Assembly (NCBI GenBank): GCA_905178155.1
Contig: CAJINV010000011.1
Coordinates: 3,133,144-3,197,143, forward strand
Source: Amoebophrya sp. A120
Lineage: Eukaryota > Sar > Dinophyceae > Syndiniales > Amoebophryaceae
Direction of reading: 5' to 3'
Length of the DNA stretch: 64,000 bases
Shown: piece after piece, positions 12,901-25,268 of the stretch
Position numbering within the stretch: position 1 is the stretch's first letter
Layout of the letters: every line of letters starts with the position of its first letter
Translations under genes and position numbers: made by a program
The notes under the pieces: generated by a model
Told to the model about the DNA's origin: nothing
Database searches by the model: none
Seen by the model: only the letters and a program-made list of their open reading frames with translations

Positions 12901-14580
12901 TGCTCGAATCTGGTCTGCATCTGATGGCGGCCCACGACGAGAATCCGCTCTCCGGCAACTAGATGTGAGGAAAAAAACTTCATTTTTGATGGAAGGTGTT
13001 GCGTAGTGGTATGAAATAATTTGTAGGGTAACAGAAATTTAAATCGTGAGGTAGTATAGTGAAGTTGTGCATAAGTAGTACGGGTAGGTGAATTTTTAGA
13101 GTATTGAATTGAGTAATAGTTGTTGAAAAGTAATAAGAGTAATAAGATGTCAAAAAGTTACCTATTCTACTGGTGAGATACTAAGGGTACCTACTTAAAA
13201 GTAATGAACACTAAACCAGCAAAAAGAGTAACTTGTACAGATTGTTTCAAGATGCAATTGAAATAAAGTAAATAAGAAATAAGACTCGACTATAGTCTGT
13301 TGAATAGCGAATAGTAAAATCAGATAAAAAATGTTTGAATAAGTTTGAATAAAATGTCAATAGGATGCGATAAAAATAGAAAAATAAAGAGAGAGAGAAA
13401 TAAGTGTTTGCGATCTATCTATCAGAGTGTTATAAGAATAGTCTATCGATAAGTAAATATAAAGTGACCTAAATAATATCCGAGTACCTATAAAAATAGA
13501 AAAATATTTCAGAGATCTAAAAAACAAGAAAACCTATTGTTGTTTGGATTGGGATTGGGTTCACGATGTTCACACAAGGGACGGGGTCATGGAAGTTTTG
13601 GAATGAAAGCAGACGAAAGATTGAACCTTTTTTTTTCGATTCGCGCGACATGCTACACAGTACCAAACAACTCACACAAACACATGGATTTGTCAGACTT
13701 GTTTCGGTGCTACTTCTCTCGACAGTGCAACAGGACAGAACTGTTTTTCAAAAAAAATCTAATGCCTATTCACACAGAAGGAAAACAAACAAACCGATCT
13801 TCTCAAATGCGTCATGATATGCTGGTTCTCGTTTTTTCAAAATCTCACAACCATTTGTACTCTTTCATACACCCGACTAAATCTAGCAAGTCCTAGTACT
13901 TATCACTAAAAAAAATCAGACCTGTTTTGACTCTTTGGAAAGCAGTTTCAGGAGGGGAACACGAAGTCGGGGGGTCGTGGGTAGATCCAAATGCTCTATG
14001 CCGACGTCACGACATTGCACGATGCTAGAAATTTTCGTACGGTACGGCTAAGGAATTTCAATTTTGTACGATTACGCCTTCGATACCTTTTTGGACGTTT
14101 TGCACGTTGCGCACGACTTTTCTACTTATCTTGTCGATTTGCTTGCCTTCGTTTGACCATGTTTGCTGACTTTTTTTGGCGAAAAAAACACGTGTCTACG
14201 CTACGTACCTACGACCCCTTGAATAGTAAACGATGCTTAGAGCTATGCTCAGACGTTTTCTTGCAATGTATAACTTTGCTCTTCTTGTTCTTGTGCAGTC
14301 TTTTTAGTGCACAGCATTAACGATGCTATTACGGTTACTAGACTCTGTCTTGCAAAAGCGGCATGAGCATGACGTCGACCACGCGTCACGCATTCTACAA
14401 AAATGACCGTGTACGAAACTCTGATTCAAAATTGCAACGATCTCGTAGTCGTTTAGTAACGACGAGAAACTGCATCTGACCTCTGTGCTGGAAACAACCT
14501 CTGAAACGAAATCTCTATATTTTGCGCGTATTCATAGCATGGACTTTTGTTGAACGAAGTACTTACTGAGAGGCACTGTA
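12901..14580. other. intergenic, no supported gene
   Basis: AT-rich spacer. From about 12990 to 13530 the plus strand is rich in A, G and T and poor in C (many TAGTA, AATAA and AAGTA words). Short plus-strand frames near 13537-13896 lack gene-like composition. It should hold the promoter of the giant repeat gene and the 3' region of the WD40 gene, but I see no defined motif. Confidence 0.5.
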
Positions 14581-17500
14581 TCACAATCTTTCCAGTGCTT
14601 TCGCCAGCTTTTCGGCCGCCGCCCGCTCTCCTTCGCTCAACGGATGTTTTCTCTGCCGCATCTTGGCTGCCGGCGCCAGACTCGATGGACCACTCGATAC
14701 CTGCATGGAGTTTTCTATCGACAACTGTTTCCCCTTCGCCCCCAGCCGATCGCACACGTGGTTGAAATCTGTGGACTCTATGTCGTCCAGATCCAGCTGC
14801 GATAACTGCTCTAGAGTGGCGGAATTGGTTGGTTTCCCGCTGTGTCTCAGCAACTGCTCCATCAGCCGCTGGGTCTTCTTGCTGCTTGTGCTCTGATTGT
14901 GTCCAAACGCGCTGGCGTTTGGACTGTGGTCTTTATTTTGCGTGGCTGTGCTGTCCGAAGCGGCGAGAAGTGCTGCTGGGGGATGGACTAAGTTCACCTC
15001 CCGCCACTTCTGATTGAGCTTTTTCGTCAATGAGAGCATCATGTTCTCCGCTTCCGCGTATTTCAGCGTGCCGGCCGCGTAGAACATCTCCCATTTCGAA
15101 TCCGCATTGCAGAGGACACCTGATCATGGGAGTGAAAAACGAACAAAGTTTTACCTGCAAAAGGTGTGGCCGCATCGTGCTACCTCGTGGTCCTCGCACT
15201 AGTCAGTACATCCGGTAGTTTCTCCATCACAAGCTTTAAAGTACCTCGGCTTTTCCCGAGATCGGTGCACGTGGACACCTTCACCCTCTTATCCAGCCCG
15301 ACTGTTTTCACAACCGCGTCCTGCACTAATGTTCCCTCTTCTTCCTCCGACACGAATTCCAGCACCGCAATCTTCTGCACGCTGTCCTCGTGAAGAATCG
15401 CTTCTTGCAGCCTAAACGGCTTGTTCTCGTTTTTCGACTGCTTATTCATGAACCCGACGGAACTAGAGGGATTCGCCACGTTGGGAAGGATGTTGTTCCA
15501 GTAAAAAGTCAGGTCGTACTCCCTTACCTGGCCCTTCATGTCACCGAGGAACAGGTGCACGCGGTCGGGGGCGGCGGCGGGGTGGTGGAGTTTCAGGCAA
15601 GTTAAATCGCCTTGCTGCACGTAGGCGGAAAGGACTTCGGCTTGGTGAAATTGGTACCTTATTGATGAAACGAAAAAAACTTTTCATTTTCTAATGCACG
15701 ATAAAGCATTGCGTTTGTTCCTGTTCTTGAGAGGATCAAAGAAACAGTTCCAACGCAGTAGGATTGAAGAAACAACGTCGCAAACTACTCAGTATAGATA
15801 CGTTCTTCTCCACGGGCTTTCCCTGTCTGGTTTTTCAAAAATCGAAACATTCCCGCCCGCTTCTGCACACACCAAGCTGTTCGTTTTCACGACGAAATCG
15901 CAACCGACGACGAGGTCTTGGAAGACCGTTAAAACCTGCTCCTGCTTGAGTGACTTCAAATCACACAAGCAAACCGTCCCGTCCGACGACCAACTAGCAG
16001 CGGTTTCTCTCCCCACCGCTAGACCCAAAACCGCGTCGCCGTGCGCTTGGTACTCGGTTTTGAAATTCGGCAAGGCTGAGCCGGTGTCCGCGTGGATCTT
16101 CACGCTCCCTTTCCCACTGCCGGAAAGGACGAGAGGGCCGTCTAGTGGGCTGTCGTACAAAGCCATCGCGGTGACCTCTTCCCCGGGTGCGTTCGGGCTG
16201 GAAAATTCGCGGAGCAACTTCCCCATCATAGAGAAGCTCGCAATGCTCCCCTGGCTGTTCCCGACGATCAGTTTCCGATTGTTATTTGAAACGACAAACG
16301 CAGTTAATTCCCCGCTGGAAGAGGATGAGGATTTCGCTGTCGTTCCGGCGGCGAGATTTGTCGCGGCGCTTGTGAACTGCAAATCCTTCAGCAGTTGTAT
16401 CATTCGCCCGGATTCCGCGTCCCAGATTTTTATCGACTTCCGGCTCAGAGTGAAAAACCTGCCTCTGTGCCCATCCCAGGAGGTGGCGCGGACTTCCAGC
16501 GCATCAGTGACTTTTTCGTCCTCGTTGGACCCCGCAGCGTTCTCTCCTTCCCTGCTGTCAAGGTAGTCGTAGAGCCGGATGTTCCCGATTCCACACGCTA
16601 TCCTCTTTAGCTCTGGGATAACGCAGAAACTGGTGAGGTCGGTTATTGCGTCGGTAGCGCCGAAGACCTGGGTTAGATAAAACCCAGCATGTTGTTCGCA
16701 GAAGCAAATAAATAAGCAGGAGGAGTGAAATAAAGCACTCACGGTGCTGCACTTCATCGCATCACTTTAACCTTTCTTTCTAGTAGAAGCGTAACACCAA
16801 TTTTCATACCTGCGAGCAGCCGAAGTTCCTGACGTCCCACACGCGGAGAATTCCCCCGATATCGCCGGTGATAATCTGCGGGTAGGACCCCACCCCGATC
16901 TGTATCCCGACCAGGCTGTGCGTGTGGCCCTTCAGCTTGAAGAGGTGGGATATGTCCACATAGGGGTTCCACACCAGCGCCTCCTGATCCAGACCGACGG
17001 ATAACAAACAGCCCATGCTGTAGGCGAGCTGGAGCACAGATTTTTTGTGCCCTTTCAAGTGTTTTTTCGGCTTGAAACTCTGCACGTCCCAGAGGTAAAT
17101 CGTGCAGTCGGAGCTGGCGGACGCGATGAGGAGCATGTCGGGAAGCATAAGGAGGTCATTCACCTCCGCTTTGTGCGCTTTTCTGCTGTCCTTTAACGCC
17201 AGCGTGGTCAAGTCCCACTTGCTCACGGTGCCGTCGATAGAACCTGATGTAAGTAGTTGTAGTGAGTTCATCACATTGACAGAATTGCACTGCTCTTTCT
17301 TAGAAGGAAACAAATACGATACTTCCTTATGGGAAGGCAAGTGGCTTGTTTTTGTTAGCAAACAAACTCTATACCAGAGTAGATGCAGCTCGGGTCTACC
17401 TGCGAGTTGTACGCAAGACAAATCTGCACGTCCCGGCAGACGACCCGAGAGCGTAGTTTCAGGCTGTTGCTGTCCCACAGGCAAATCGTCATGTCGGCGG

Positions 17501-19449
17501 CACAGGTGGCGATTTGATCCATCGGCTCCACGTAAATACACGTGATCACAGAGCCCCTATGCCCGGCCACTTCCGCTTTTAAATGGAGTTTCTTCGGATC
17601 GTAGATGCGGAATTTTCTTGACTGGGAAAAGCAGGCGAGGTAGTTCTTCTCTGGTAAATAAACCAGCCGTTCCACGTTCGCCTCGTGCTTCGATAAATCG
17701 GTCACGCTGCTTTCCTGGTAGGCTTTGGTTTCCAGCTGGGCGACAGCGCTGTGGTTTGGTTTGATGAACACCAGAACTAGAAGATTATAATACCAGCCTT
17801 TCGATGCCGACCGGTAGTTGCACCGGATTCATCCAAAAGCAAATAGCAAATGCATGAAATGATAAATGAACTTTCAAAACAATAAAACCCTTCTACCCGT
17901 CCATCTCGTTGCTTTGACTCTTGCCTTGTTCTATCAGAAGAGAGCTACACTCCTCCCATGTGATTTCTCCCACCGAGTGCACATCGATTTCCCGAAACAA
18001 TTCCACTATGGACGCTATGTTGAACAGCAGCGCATCCTCCGCTTCTCTTGCGGCGGCGTCTTCTTCGTTTTCTTCTTTCACCTCACCACCCTCCTCCCCT
18101 GCTTTCTCCTCGTCGGCGCCGCCACCGGTAATTCCTGTCACACTTATCCTCCCGGTTGCTGAACTACTAGTACCTTTTGCTGTTGCTTGTGCTTGTTGCA
18201 CCATAGAAGTTGTACCCGCGGCGGAGGGTGTCCGCATTTCACTCGGGGGCCCACTGCCTTTCGCCCCGACCTGTCGACTTTGCGGCCTGCTGGGCTGGGA
18301 TTCGGTTTCCTGGTTGCCATGGACGCTTTCCGCATCCTCGCCAGAATCGTGCTCGATCTCTTCTTCTTCTGTGCCGACAAAAAGCTCGAAGTTGACAAGC
18401 ACGGAGATTAAAAACCTAAAGTTATGGTTTATTCAACGAGATGCTGCACGAAGACCCATGCATAATCAATCTACTGGCATGATGCAAGAGCAAGACAGAT
18501 ACGGACATAACGTACTAAAAACTCTCCTAAATAAAAGTACTTTTCCAGATCCAGCACGCCGTCGTTTCTGTCGAAGTCGGCCTGCAGCTTCGCCAATTTC
18601 TCGTGCTCGAATAGTATTTGCAGCACGTATTTTTCCCGGTACTTGCACTTCCGTATCATTCTCCTTGCCAGCTCCGCATCCCTCTCTTGCATCTCGGCTA
18701 TTGTAATCGGTTTCACCTCGGTCGTCGGACTCCGCTCTTGCTCCGCCTGCCGCTTTATGCATTGCAAATATGTCTGGGTCTCGAAGATTGCAAGCTTGTG
18801 ATGGGCAGCTCAGAACACACAAAGATCTGTCATGCATAGATAGCAAAAGTTGCCCCCTATTTTCTGGGCACCGAAACCAGGGATCTGTCATGCGGACCAG
18901 GCATTGAGAAGCGTGCTCAAAACCTGTGATGCCAGGGCATGCATGCCAGAGCTTCTGAGTCATGCGGAGGCTGCATCACAAACCTCTGCTTGTTTCTAGA
19001 ACACCAGATGGCATATTTGCAATGCATACGCCTCCCCTGCATCTCGTGCAGACTCCGCAACCTCCTGGTTCGTTCATTCCCGACCTCGATCAGTGCAATC
19101 AAATGCAAAAGTGTCTGGGTCTGGAAGATTGCTGAGGTTTGTGATGCTGTGTCTGCTTGACACAGAAGGTGTGGCATGCAAAGCCTAGCATCACAGGTTT
19201 TGAGACGGCTTCCCAATGCGTAATCCGCATGACAAACGCCTTCTCTCGGCGACAGTAAAAAGAGCTCTTTTTGCTGTCCAAGCACGACAGATTTTTGTGT
19301 GATCTAAGTATGCATCACAAGTTCGTATCCTTCCAGACCCAGACGTAATTTTTGCAGTCGATAAGTGCGGGCATGTAACTACTCTTCGACGGGGAAAGCA
19401 CGCCACCATGCAGCTGGGACGGGACCCGGATTGACTCACCGCTCTCCAT
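14581..19449 (-). CDS. EF-hand / WD40 repeat protein (WDR49-like architecture)
   Basis: Nine exons: 19358-19449, 19029-19085, 18523-18750, 17919-18415, 17404-17776, 16810-17263, 15802-16667, 15200-15657 and 14581-15119. They sum to 3564 nt, a 1187-residue protein. The N-terminal part is charged and helical and holds an EF-hand-like loop (DVHSVGEITWEE) after a degenerate one (DFDRNDGVLDLE). The middle holds WD repeats ending TICLWD, TVSKWD, TIYLWD, ILRVWD and SIKIWD. The tail is hydrophilic. EF-hand plus WD40 is the layout of WDR49/EFCAB8-type proteins, some of them ciliary; that role is inference. Two introns are inserted elements (18756-19028, 19097-19357). One intron has an AACTC direct repeat and no GT-AG. 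Others are 80-144 bp GT-AG introns. ATG 19449 lies just after an in-frame stop, but a further upstream exon is possible. Confidence 0.85.
18756..19028. mobile_element. introner, family 1 (decayed TIR)
   Basis: 273 bp. The left end carries TATGCATTGCAAATATG followed by GTCTGGGTCTCGAAG. The right end mirrors the first 17 bases and then diverges. Flanks are cgctt (18751-18755) and cgcct (19029-19033), an imperfect 5-bp duplication. Removal joins GRR to QAEQ in frame in the WD40 gene. Internal GTGATG/GCATCAC words match other family members. Confidence 0.75.
19097..19357. mobile_element. introner, family 1
   Basis: 261 bp with inverted ends matching ATGTCTGGGTCTGGAAG. It is flanked by an 11-bp near-perfect target duplication, tcgatcagtgc at 19086-19096 and tcgataagtgc at 19358-19368. 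Removing the element plus one copy joins MPAL to IEVGNE in frame in the WD40 gene. This is the longest target duplication in the window. Confidence 0.88.
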
Positions 19450-19953
19450 GGCTTGCGGTTCCTCGTGCGGGCACGGCAAGTGTTTATTTTCCCCCGGCGT
19501 TTATTTCTTGTGCAGTACCGGTTTATCGATTGCTTCGTCACCTCCAACCCGCGCGAGCGGCTGGGCGTACGGATTGATGTTCACATCTTGTTTTCGAAAA
19601 CCACCTCTCGATCAAAATTCGAAAAGCGTAGCGCTAGCGGGAAGCGGATCAGGTGTTACTCATTAATTGATCTTGTATTGGGGATTCTGATTTTCCTCTC
19701 GTTTCCCTCTTCAACTCTGAAGTTCTTGCCATGCGGCATGTCAACGAGAACAATTCTAGAACACACGAACGCGGCAGTGAAAATGCACTCTTTCGCGGAA
19801 ATGTACACTGTCCTCAAGGCTTACGGGTTTACAACATCACAGCAGCTGCAATGTCGCGTCGTTCGTACTACATTCCCAAAGCGTTTTGTTTGCGTTTGCG
19901 TATTCAAGTATTCAGTATTGCGCTCGTTCTGGTTCATTCTGAAAAAGATGGCG
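19450..19953. other. spacer between methyltransferase-like and WD40 genes
   Basis: About 500 bp. Frames in both directions are short, and none has codon usage or motifs like the neighbouring genes. It includes the 3' flank of the methyltransferase-like gene and the presumed promoter of the WD40 gene. I see no specific signal. Confidence 0.5.
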
Positions 19954-20976
19954 CTATGGTGTTGGTGCGTTTATTTCTACCACATCATTATACACCTCCG
20001 ATAAATCTAGAAGTTGTACGTCCTTATCCGCGAAATTTCTTCGGTTCAAAGATTTCATTTCCAAAACGGTTTTGAACTTTGGAAACCGTCCGGCGGTTCG
20101 AAGCTCCTGTGCCTTCTGACGGTTTACCTTTCCACTTTTTAACAACAGTTCCTCCACATACCCGCTGTAAGGCTCTTTCGACAGATCCACCGGACCGAAA
20201 TTCCGGTTGTGCGGCTCCAGGTTGCACCCGATGTGCTTGTGGTTCAACACCGAAGGGTCGTAGCACGAGGTGCCGATGGAAATGATGTACTTGAATGTCA
20301 GCGGTGGCTGCAAAACGTTGTAAAGCCATTTCTTCACCAGTGCTCGCTCCGGTAATATGTTCAAAGTGTCGAAGGTCATCACCATGTCGAAATTTTCGTT
20401 TTTCGGAAACACCTCCGGGTCCGTCACGTCGCCGACTCGGAAATCCAGTGTGGCATTCTTGTCATGCAGCAGTTCCTTCCACAAATTGCAGTGTTGGCAG
20501 AAGTAGCTGCGTTGTGTCAGATTCCTCTTCGCGTCTTCAATTCGGCCGTTTGTCGACTGGATCATGGCGGCGTCTAAATCCACGGCGAAAATCCGCACGT
20601 TTTGCGGCCAGTCGACGAACAGCTGCCAGCTGGTGGGCCAGTGCCCGCACCCGCTATCCACGACAGAGCGGATCTTTTTTTCCTTTATGAACGCGTTTAG
20701 CCAGGTACGGAGGCGTTGATTCACCTTCGGGTCCGACTCCTGGCCCCACAGGGCGCTGGTGATGAGGTTGTGTCGCGAGGATTTGAACCACGGAAGGTGG
20801 TGCGCGTAGTTGTGTTCTTGTTCATACACGCTCCAGAACTGCTCTGCTTCTTTCCCACAGAAGGTAGAACTGTGGCACTCGCTGCTCATGCGCGCGCGCA
20901 AGTGCGCGGGGTCGGCAATGGAAAGGGTCGGGAGGACGAAGAGGCGTAGCACTGGAGAGTTGAAATTGTGCCACAT
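19954..20976 (-). CDS. class I SAM-dependent methyltransferase-like protein
   Basis: Single exon, 340 residues, starting at ATG 20976; Met-30 is a possible alternative start. Residues 104-114 (SVVDSGCGHWP) look like motif I of the Rossmann methyltransferase fold. Residues 130-138 (FAVDLDAAM) fit the acidic loop that binds the SAM ribose. FRVGDVTD and FDMVMTFDTLNIL fit the later motifs. The C-terminal third is rich in Lys, Asn and Arg. The substrate cannot be told. The glycine motif is not perfect, so it is called methyltransferase-like. It is one of the few intronless genes here. Confidence 0.7.
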   Translation of the reverse strand: MWHNFNSPVLRLFVLPTLSIADPAHLRARMSSECHSSTFCGKEAEQFWSVYEQEHNYAHHLPWFKSSRHNLITSALWGQESDPKVNQRLRTWLNAFIKEKKIRSVVDSGCGHWPTSWQLFVDWPQNVRIFAVDLDAAMIQSTNGRIEDAKRNLTQRSYFCQHCNLWKELLHDKNATLDFRVGDVTDPEVFPKNENFDMVMTFDTLNILPERALVKKWLYNVLQPPLTFKYIISIGTSCYDPSVLNHKHIGCNLEPHNRNFGPVDLSKEPYSGYVEELLLKSGKVNRQKAQELRTAGRFPKFKTVLEMKSLNRRNFADKDVQLLDLSEVYNDVVEINAPTP

Positions 20977-21604
20977 TGAACCACTCAGAGGCTTGGTGAG
21001 GTGCGCGACTGCACGCTGCAGCTTGCTAAGCTCTCATCTCCTATTCAATAGAAAGCATACTAACTTACCCTCTTCGGTACGCGATTCGATTAGGACAGAC
21101 AAAAATACTTTGAAAAGACACAACTGAAAGCACTGTAAATCGGTCGTAGGTTGCCAACCTCCTGGAGTCAAGGGCTATCTCTCAATTTCAGCACGAAATA
21201 AAGCACAAAACCCATGGTGAAACACGCACCGCAACCACACCTAAGGCTAGCGATGCGCATGACTGTATGAGTCGCAACCACACCTAAGGCTTTAGCTTGA
21301 CCGCCTCGAACACGCTCTGCCACTTCTCCGTTTCTGGATTGAACTTTTCCTGCAGTTCCTGCTTCAATGCCTCTACTCATTATGATGGTACGGGGTCAGA
21401 ATTACAAGCAAAGAATGTCAGAAACATTGGATGCGCAGAAGATGTAGTTCCGTTCATTTTGGGTCAGCCAGAGAAAATTGAATAAATGCTTTTCATACAA
21501 TTGGGAGATTGCAATGGGGAAAGAGCTAGTTGTACAACAGTCAATCATACAAAGCGGAGACAAGCTTCTTTTGATACATTCCCCCACAGGAGGACACCAC
21601 GCCT
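20977..21604. other. spacer with a short duplicated unit and a coding-like segment
   Basis: An 18-bp sequence (GCAACCACACCTAAGGCT) occurs twice, at 21231-21248 and 21273-21290. Just upstream of it on the minus strand, 21286-21372 reads EALKQELQEKFNPETEKWQ and on to a stop, which looks like a protein C terminus with no body. It could be an alternative last exon of the ankyrin gene or a remnant. Confidence 0.45.
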
Positions 21605-24378
21605 TTACGCCTTGAGCACCACGGTCACGTAGTCCTTCGCGCGGGCGCAGAGCCAGCCGTTCCCGTTGCACTCCCGGTTCAGCTCGCCGTAGTGTCGGCG
21701 CTTCACCTGGTAGAACACCCAACCGCCGTCCAGCACAATCTGCCCCGCGCACAACACACTTTCGCCCACCTTGAACGCGGGGCCGGTCACGATGCAGCAA
21801 TCCGCGAGCGTCGGGCCGGACCGGGCGCGAAGCGGGACCGCCGATTTAGGCTGCACGATTTTCCGAATCATGCTGTTGAAAATCTGGATGGGCATCAAGT
21901 CCGGAACCGACTTCCAGGCGTCCGACTGCTGCGCGGAGGCGAGCGTCATGTTCACGAACGCGAGCGACATCTCCTTGTGCAGGGTCTTACTGCTGTTCTT
22001 GTCGCCCGTGTGAATGCCCAACCTGGTTGCCTCGTGGTGCCACGCGCGCCGGTCCCACAGTGTCCAGCCCTTCACACCCGGCATGCCGTTCGAGAGGCAG
22101 ACCTGTGAAAACAAACAAGGGTTGGCACAGTCAAATCATCTGTATCTGTAAAAAGCAGTAAAACTAAAAGCAACGCATCAAATAAAAGCAACGCATGCAA
22201 AGAAATATGATAATGTCGTCTCGCAGCACCGACCAAGCAGAAAAGAAAACCGTCCTTATCTATACCCAGTGACACAGCGGCTCCCCATACACCGGCTCTA
22301 TTCCGATCTGTTGCCACATCGTCCCCGGTGCAGCTTTCACAACGTTTCCGCCCGACGTCGCGTGCTCGAACCCCGGCTGCTCCCGTAGTGTCACGCTCGA
22401 GTCTGCTGTTATTGCGAAAAACAGCGGTGGTTGGGTCAAATCTTGCACAAACGCGGTTTCTTCCAGCGAAGAGGCCCACAGCTGAATCGGCTTCAGCTCG
22501 TTTTCCTGCTGTTTTTTGCGCAAGAAGACGTAATCCTCTTCGGTGGGTTTCAGCAATTCCCGCATAAATGTCTGGTCATCCTCGAGGAAAGATTGTTTCT
22601 CCGCGGCCTTCTGCGTCGCCGTGTCGAAAACCTTGGCCGCCAATTTCTTCTTGCTGTTCTTCCCCGCAGTTTGTATTTTCTGCGGACTCCCGGCCTCGCT
22701 ACCGGTGCCCTCGGCGTCCTCGGTGCTGTTACATTTGTGCGCTTGTTCAACAGTGTTGCAGCCTGAGAAGCAAAGACTGCAGAACCAAGGAGAAGAACAG
22801 GCTCCAGAAACAACCCCTGACATCAAAAAAAAAGTTTTATCATACTTGTTCCAAATGCTCTCTGTTTTCTTGACTCCGATGTAGTCGAAGGGTATTTTCC
22901 CCGTCTCGTCCCTTTGCAACTTATCCGCACCGTGCCTGACCAACACTTCCGCGCACATCGGTCGGTTCCAGATCACGCATTTTTTAAGCGGATGCTGCAC
23001 CTGCGGGTTGGCCTTGCAGGTTAACAGCAAATCTGCGATCCGGTGGTCGTCGTGCATGCAGGCCCAGAGCAGCGGCGTGAAATTGTTCCGGGGGTCGACG
23101 TAGTTGACCACTTCGAAGAGCGTGTCGTCGTAGGTGTGGAACGACTTCTCGTTGTTGGACAGCATCCGGGTTTGCATGAAGAACGTCCGGCCGCCCGGGG
23201 CTTCGGGGTCGCGGACCCGATCGACTTGCTGGATGGTGTCCAGAATGCGGATATCAAATGCAAAAGTATCGCACTCGTACGAATGGCAGCCCAGCCTGAC
23301 AAATCTGGTTTCATCTCGTTCAATTTAGCATTACAAATTCCAACATTTTTCCTTCTGGAGAAATTTGTATATGCTGTTCCTACTAGTACGATGCTCTTGC
23401 AATGCATAACGGACGCACTTGTTAAACTCCCCGCCCCTCACCGTGTCGAGGAACTCGACGCAGAAGTCGACGAAACGCTTTCTCGTCGCAAAGTCGGAAA
23501 TCTGCTTCTGCTTCTCCTCGTAGAGCCGCTGTCTTCTGGTCTTCACCTCGAACGGTTTATCCGCCGTTGCCTCTTCCGCCGTCGCCGGGCCCTCGGGACT
23601 GGGCGGCTCGGCGGGGGGCTTTTGGGGGAGCGCGACCTGGGCCGCAGCGAGATCCACGCCGGTTTGCTGCTGGATGCCGGCGATCTGGGTGTGAGAAGAA
23701 GTAGGAGAATCGTCAATACGGAACTTTGTGTCGAAAAAAAAGTCAAGTGATGCCTCCCATAGGCTAGGTTGAGTAACAAGTGTATAAAAACCAACCAATC
23801 ATACCGCCGAGTCCACGCGCTGCAAAGCCGGTACCGAAGCGGAGTCGACCATACTTGGTGGCTTGCCCGGCTCCGTTTCCGGCGGGGCCGGGCCGGCTGC
23901 TTTCGCAGCGGTTGGGGAAGTTTCTGGGGACACTGCGGAAGGAGAGCTCACTGCTACGGGTGCGGAGAGACCGGCTGATATTGTGTGGAATTTTTCTTTT
24001 CAATGCGTGTAGTCCTCCGGAGAAGTTAGTACAACAACATTCATCATACAATGCAGAAATCAATGAGCGATTGATTTTTCAACTCTTTCTTCTTCAAATG
24101 TCAACGAAACTACTACACACAAGAAAATCAGTACGTCCCCTCCTCATTGTTTGCACCAAACCGAAATTCGGGGCCATCGCAGCCATGGGTCCGGGGGCGC
24201 GGACACGGTGAGACTCCTCGGCTCTGTGCCCACCGCGATCTCCCATCATGGATTTCAGGTGCTCATAATCCTCTCGGCCCATGCCGGTCGTCGTCCCCAC
24301 CTCATTGTCCGGCCGGGAAAAATCCTTCCGGTGGTGGTCCTTCGTGGCCGCGATCGGAAACGCCCGCATATTCGACAT
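21605..24378 (-). CDS. ankyrin-repeat protein
   Basis: Six exons: 24135-24378, 23805-23974, 23410-23684, 22846-23247, 22293-22725 and 21605-22102. They sum to 2022 nt, 673 residues. Residues 1-150 are polar and Pro/Ala-rich. A Lys/Arg-rich helix follows (RRQRLYEEKQKQISDF). At about residues 265-340 are one clear ankyrin repeat (NNFTPLLWACMHDDHRIADL) and a second weaker one (CAEVLVRHGADKLQRDETGK). The C-terminal 165 residues form a compact unrecognised domain. Exon 3 to exon 4 is interrupted by an introner (23252-23409). The other introns are GT-AG and 120-190 bp. Ankyrin repeats bind proteins, but the partner is unknown. Confidence 0.8.
23252..23409. mobile_element. introner, family 2
   Basis: 158 bp, ends related to GCAAAAGTATCGTACTCG in inverted orientation, flanked by CGGA at 23248-23251 and 23410-23413. 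Removing the element plus one CGGA joins KCV-R to ILDTIQQ in frame, just before the ankyrin repeats. Internal words CTGACAAA and TTAGCATTACAAATT echo the shared introner body. Confidence 0.82.
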
Positions 24379-25268
24379 GGTGGGCGAAGATGGATTGGGC
24401 TCGTCAAGAAACTAGTACAACAGGGCGGGGAATAAAGTACTCCAGAATGCTTCCGCAGTAACGGAGCTCCTTCCCTTGATTGTCTGTGTTGCTGCGCTCT
24501 AGGACCGGAGTACAAGTGGCGCTGACGTATGCCAGAAGTGTTGCGATGGCCCTCGACGGTCCTAGCCAATCAGACCTGCGCTAGCGGCGGAGCACCTGAT
24601 GCGTAGCTTGTTCTGGTTCTGACATTCTATTGGTGCTGGATGCAATGAAAATGCCCAAGGCTGCGAAAACAGCGAAAAGTCAGCAGGCCCTTGGGTGAGA
24701 GAAAGCAACTTCGGCCTTCCTGCAAAACAGAGCCTCTTCAACAAAAACACTATATTGCACTTCTCTCGTCCCGGACAGCTAGGTACTTGGTTTTCTAGTT
24801 GTTAAATGGGAGCTTTTCGGAATAGAAGTTGAGGTCCTGTAAATAGTTTAGACGGAACGAAACCACGAGTTCTACTCTCTTCCTCATCAACTCCGCAGCA
24901 GCGCGAACTCTCGCTAACCCTGGATGAGAATGACAGTCTCGCATTTCAAAGCTCAAGCACTAAGTTCTTCGACTTTCTTATCTCAGTCGCTTTCTCCAAG
25001 TATCTCGCTCAACGGAACAAGAACGACCACCTTGTCTCGGTGAAAATGATTGATGGCCAATCGCAGGCTAAAAGCATACCTGCCAACTTCGAAAACCACA
25101 ACTGAAAAGATACAAGCAATTTCAATCTGTGCACATGCATGCTAGCGCGGAGTAGAAGTTTGCAGAAGTAAAACATTTCAGAAACAAGTGACATTATACA
25201 AATCTCGAATTCAAGAAGTTTAGGAAATGAGTACGCCTATGCTAAAGAACATCGTGAGTGCATTATCT
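24379..25268. other. intergenic, no supported gene
   Basis: About 890 bp between the ankyrin gene start and the stop of the next gene. No frame longer than about 100 codons has gene-like composition, and no RNA gene was seen. Confidence 0.5.

Noticed and set aside
20775-20795. GGTTCAAATCC on the minus strand, resembling a tRNA T-arm
   Set aside because: It lies inside the methyltransferase-like coding frame (PWFKSSRHN), and no acceptor stem or anticodon arm can be formed around it.
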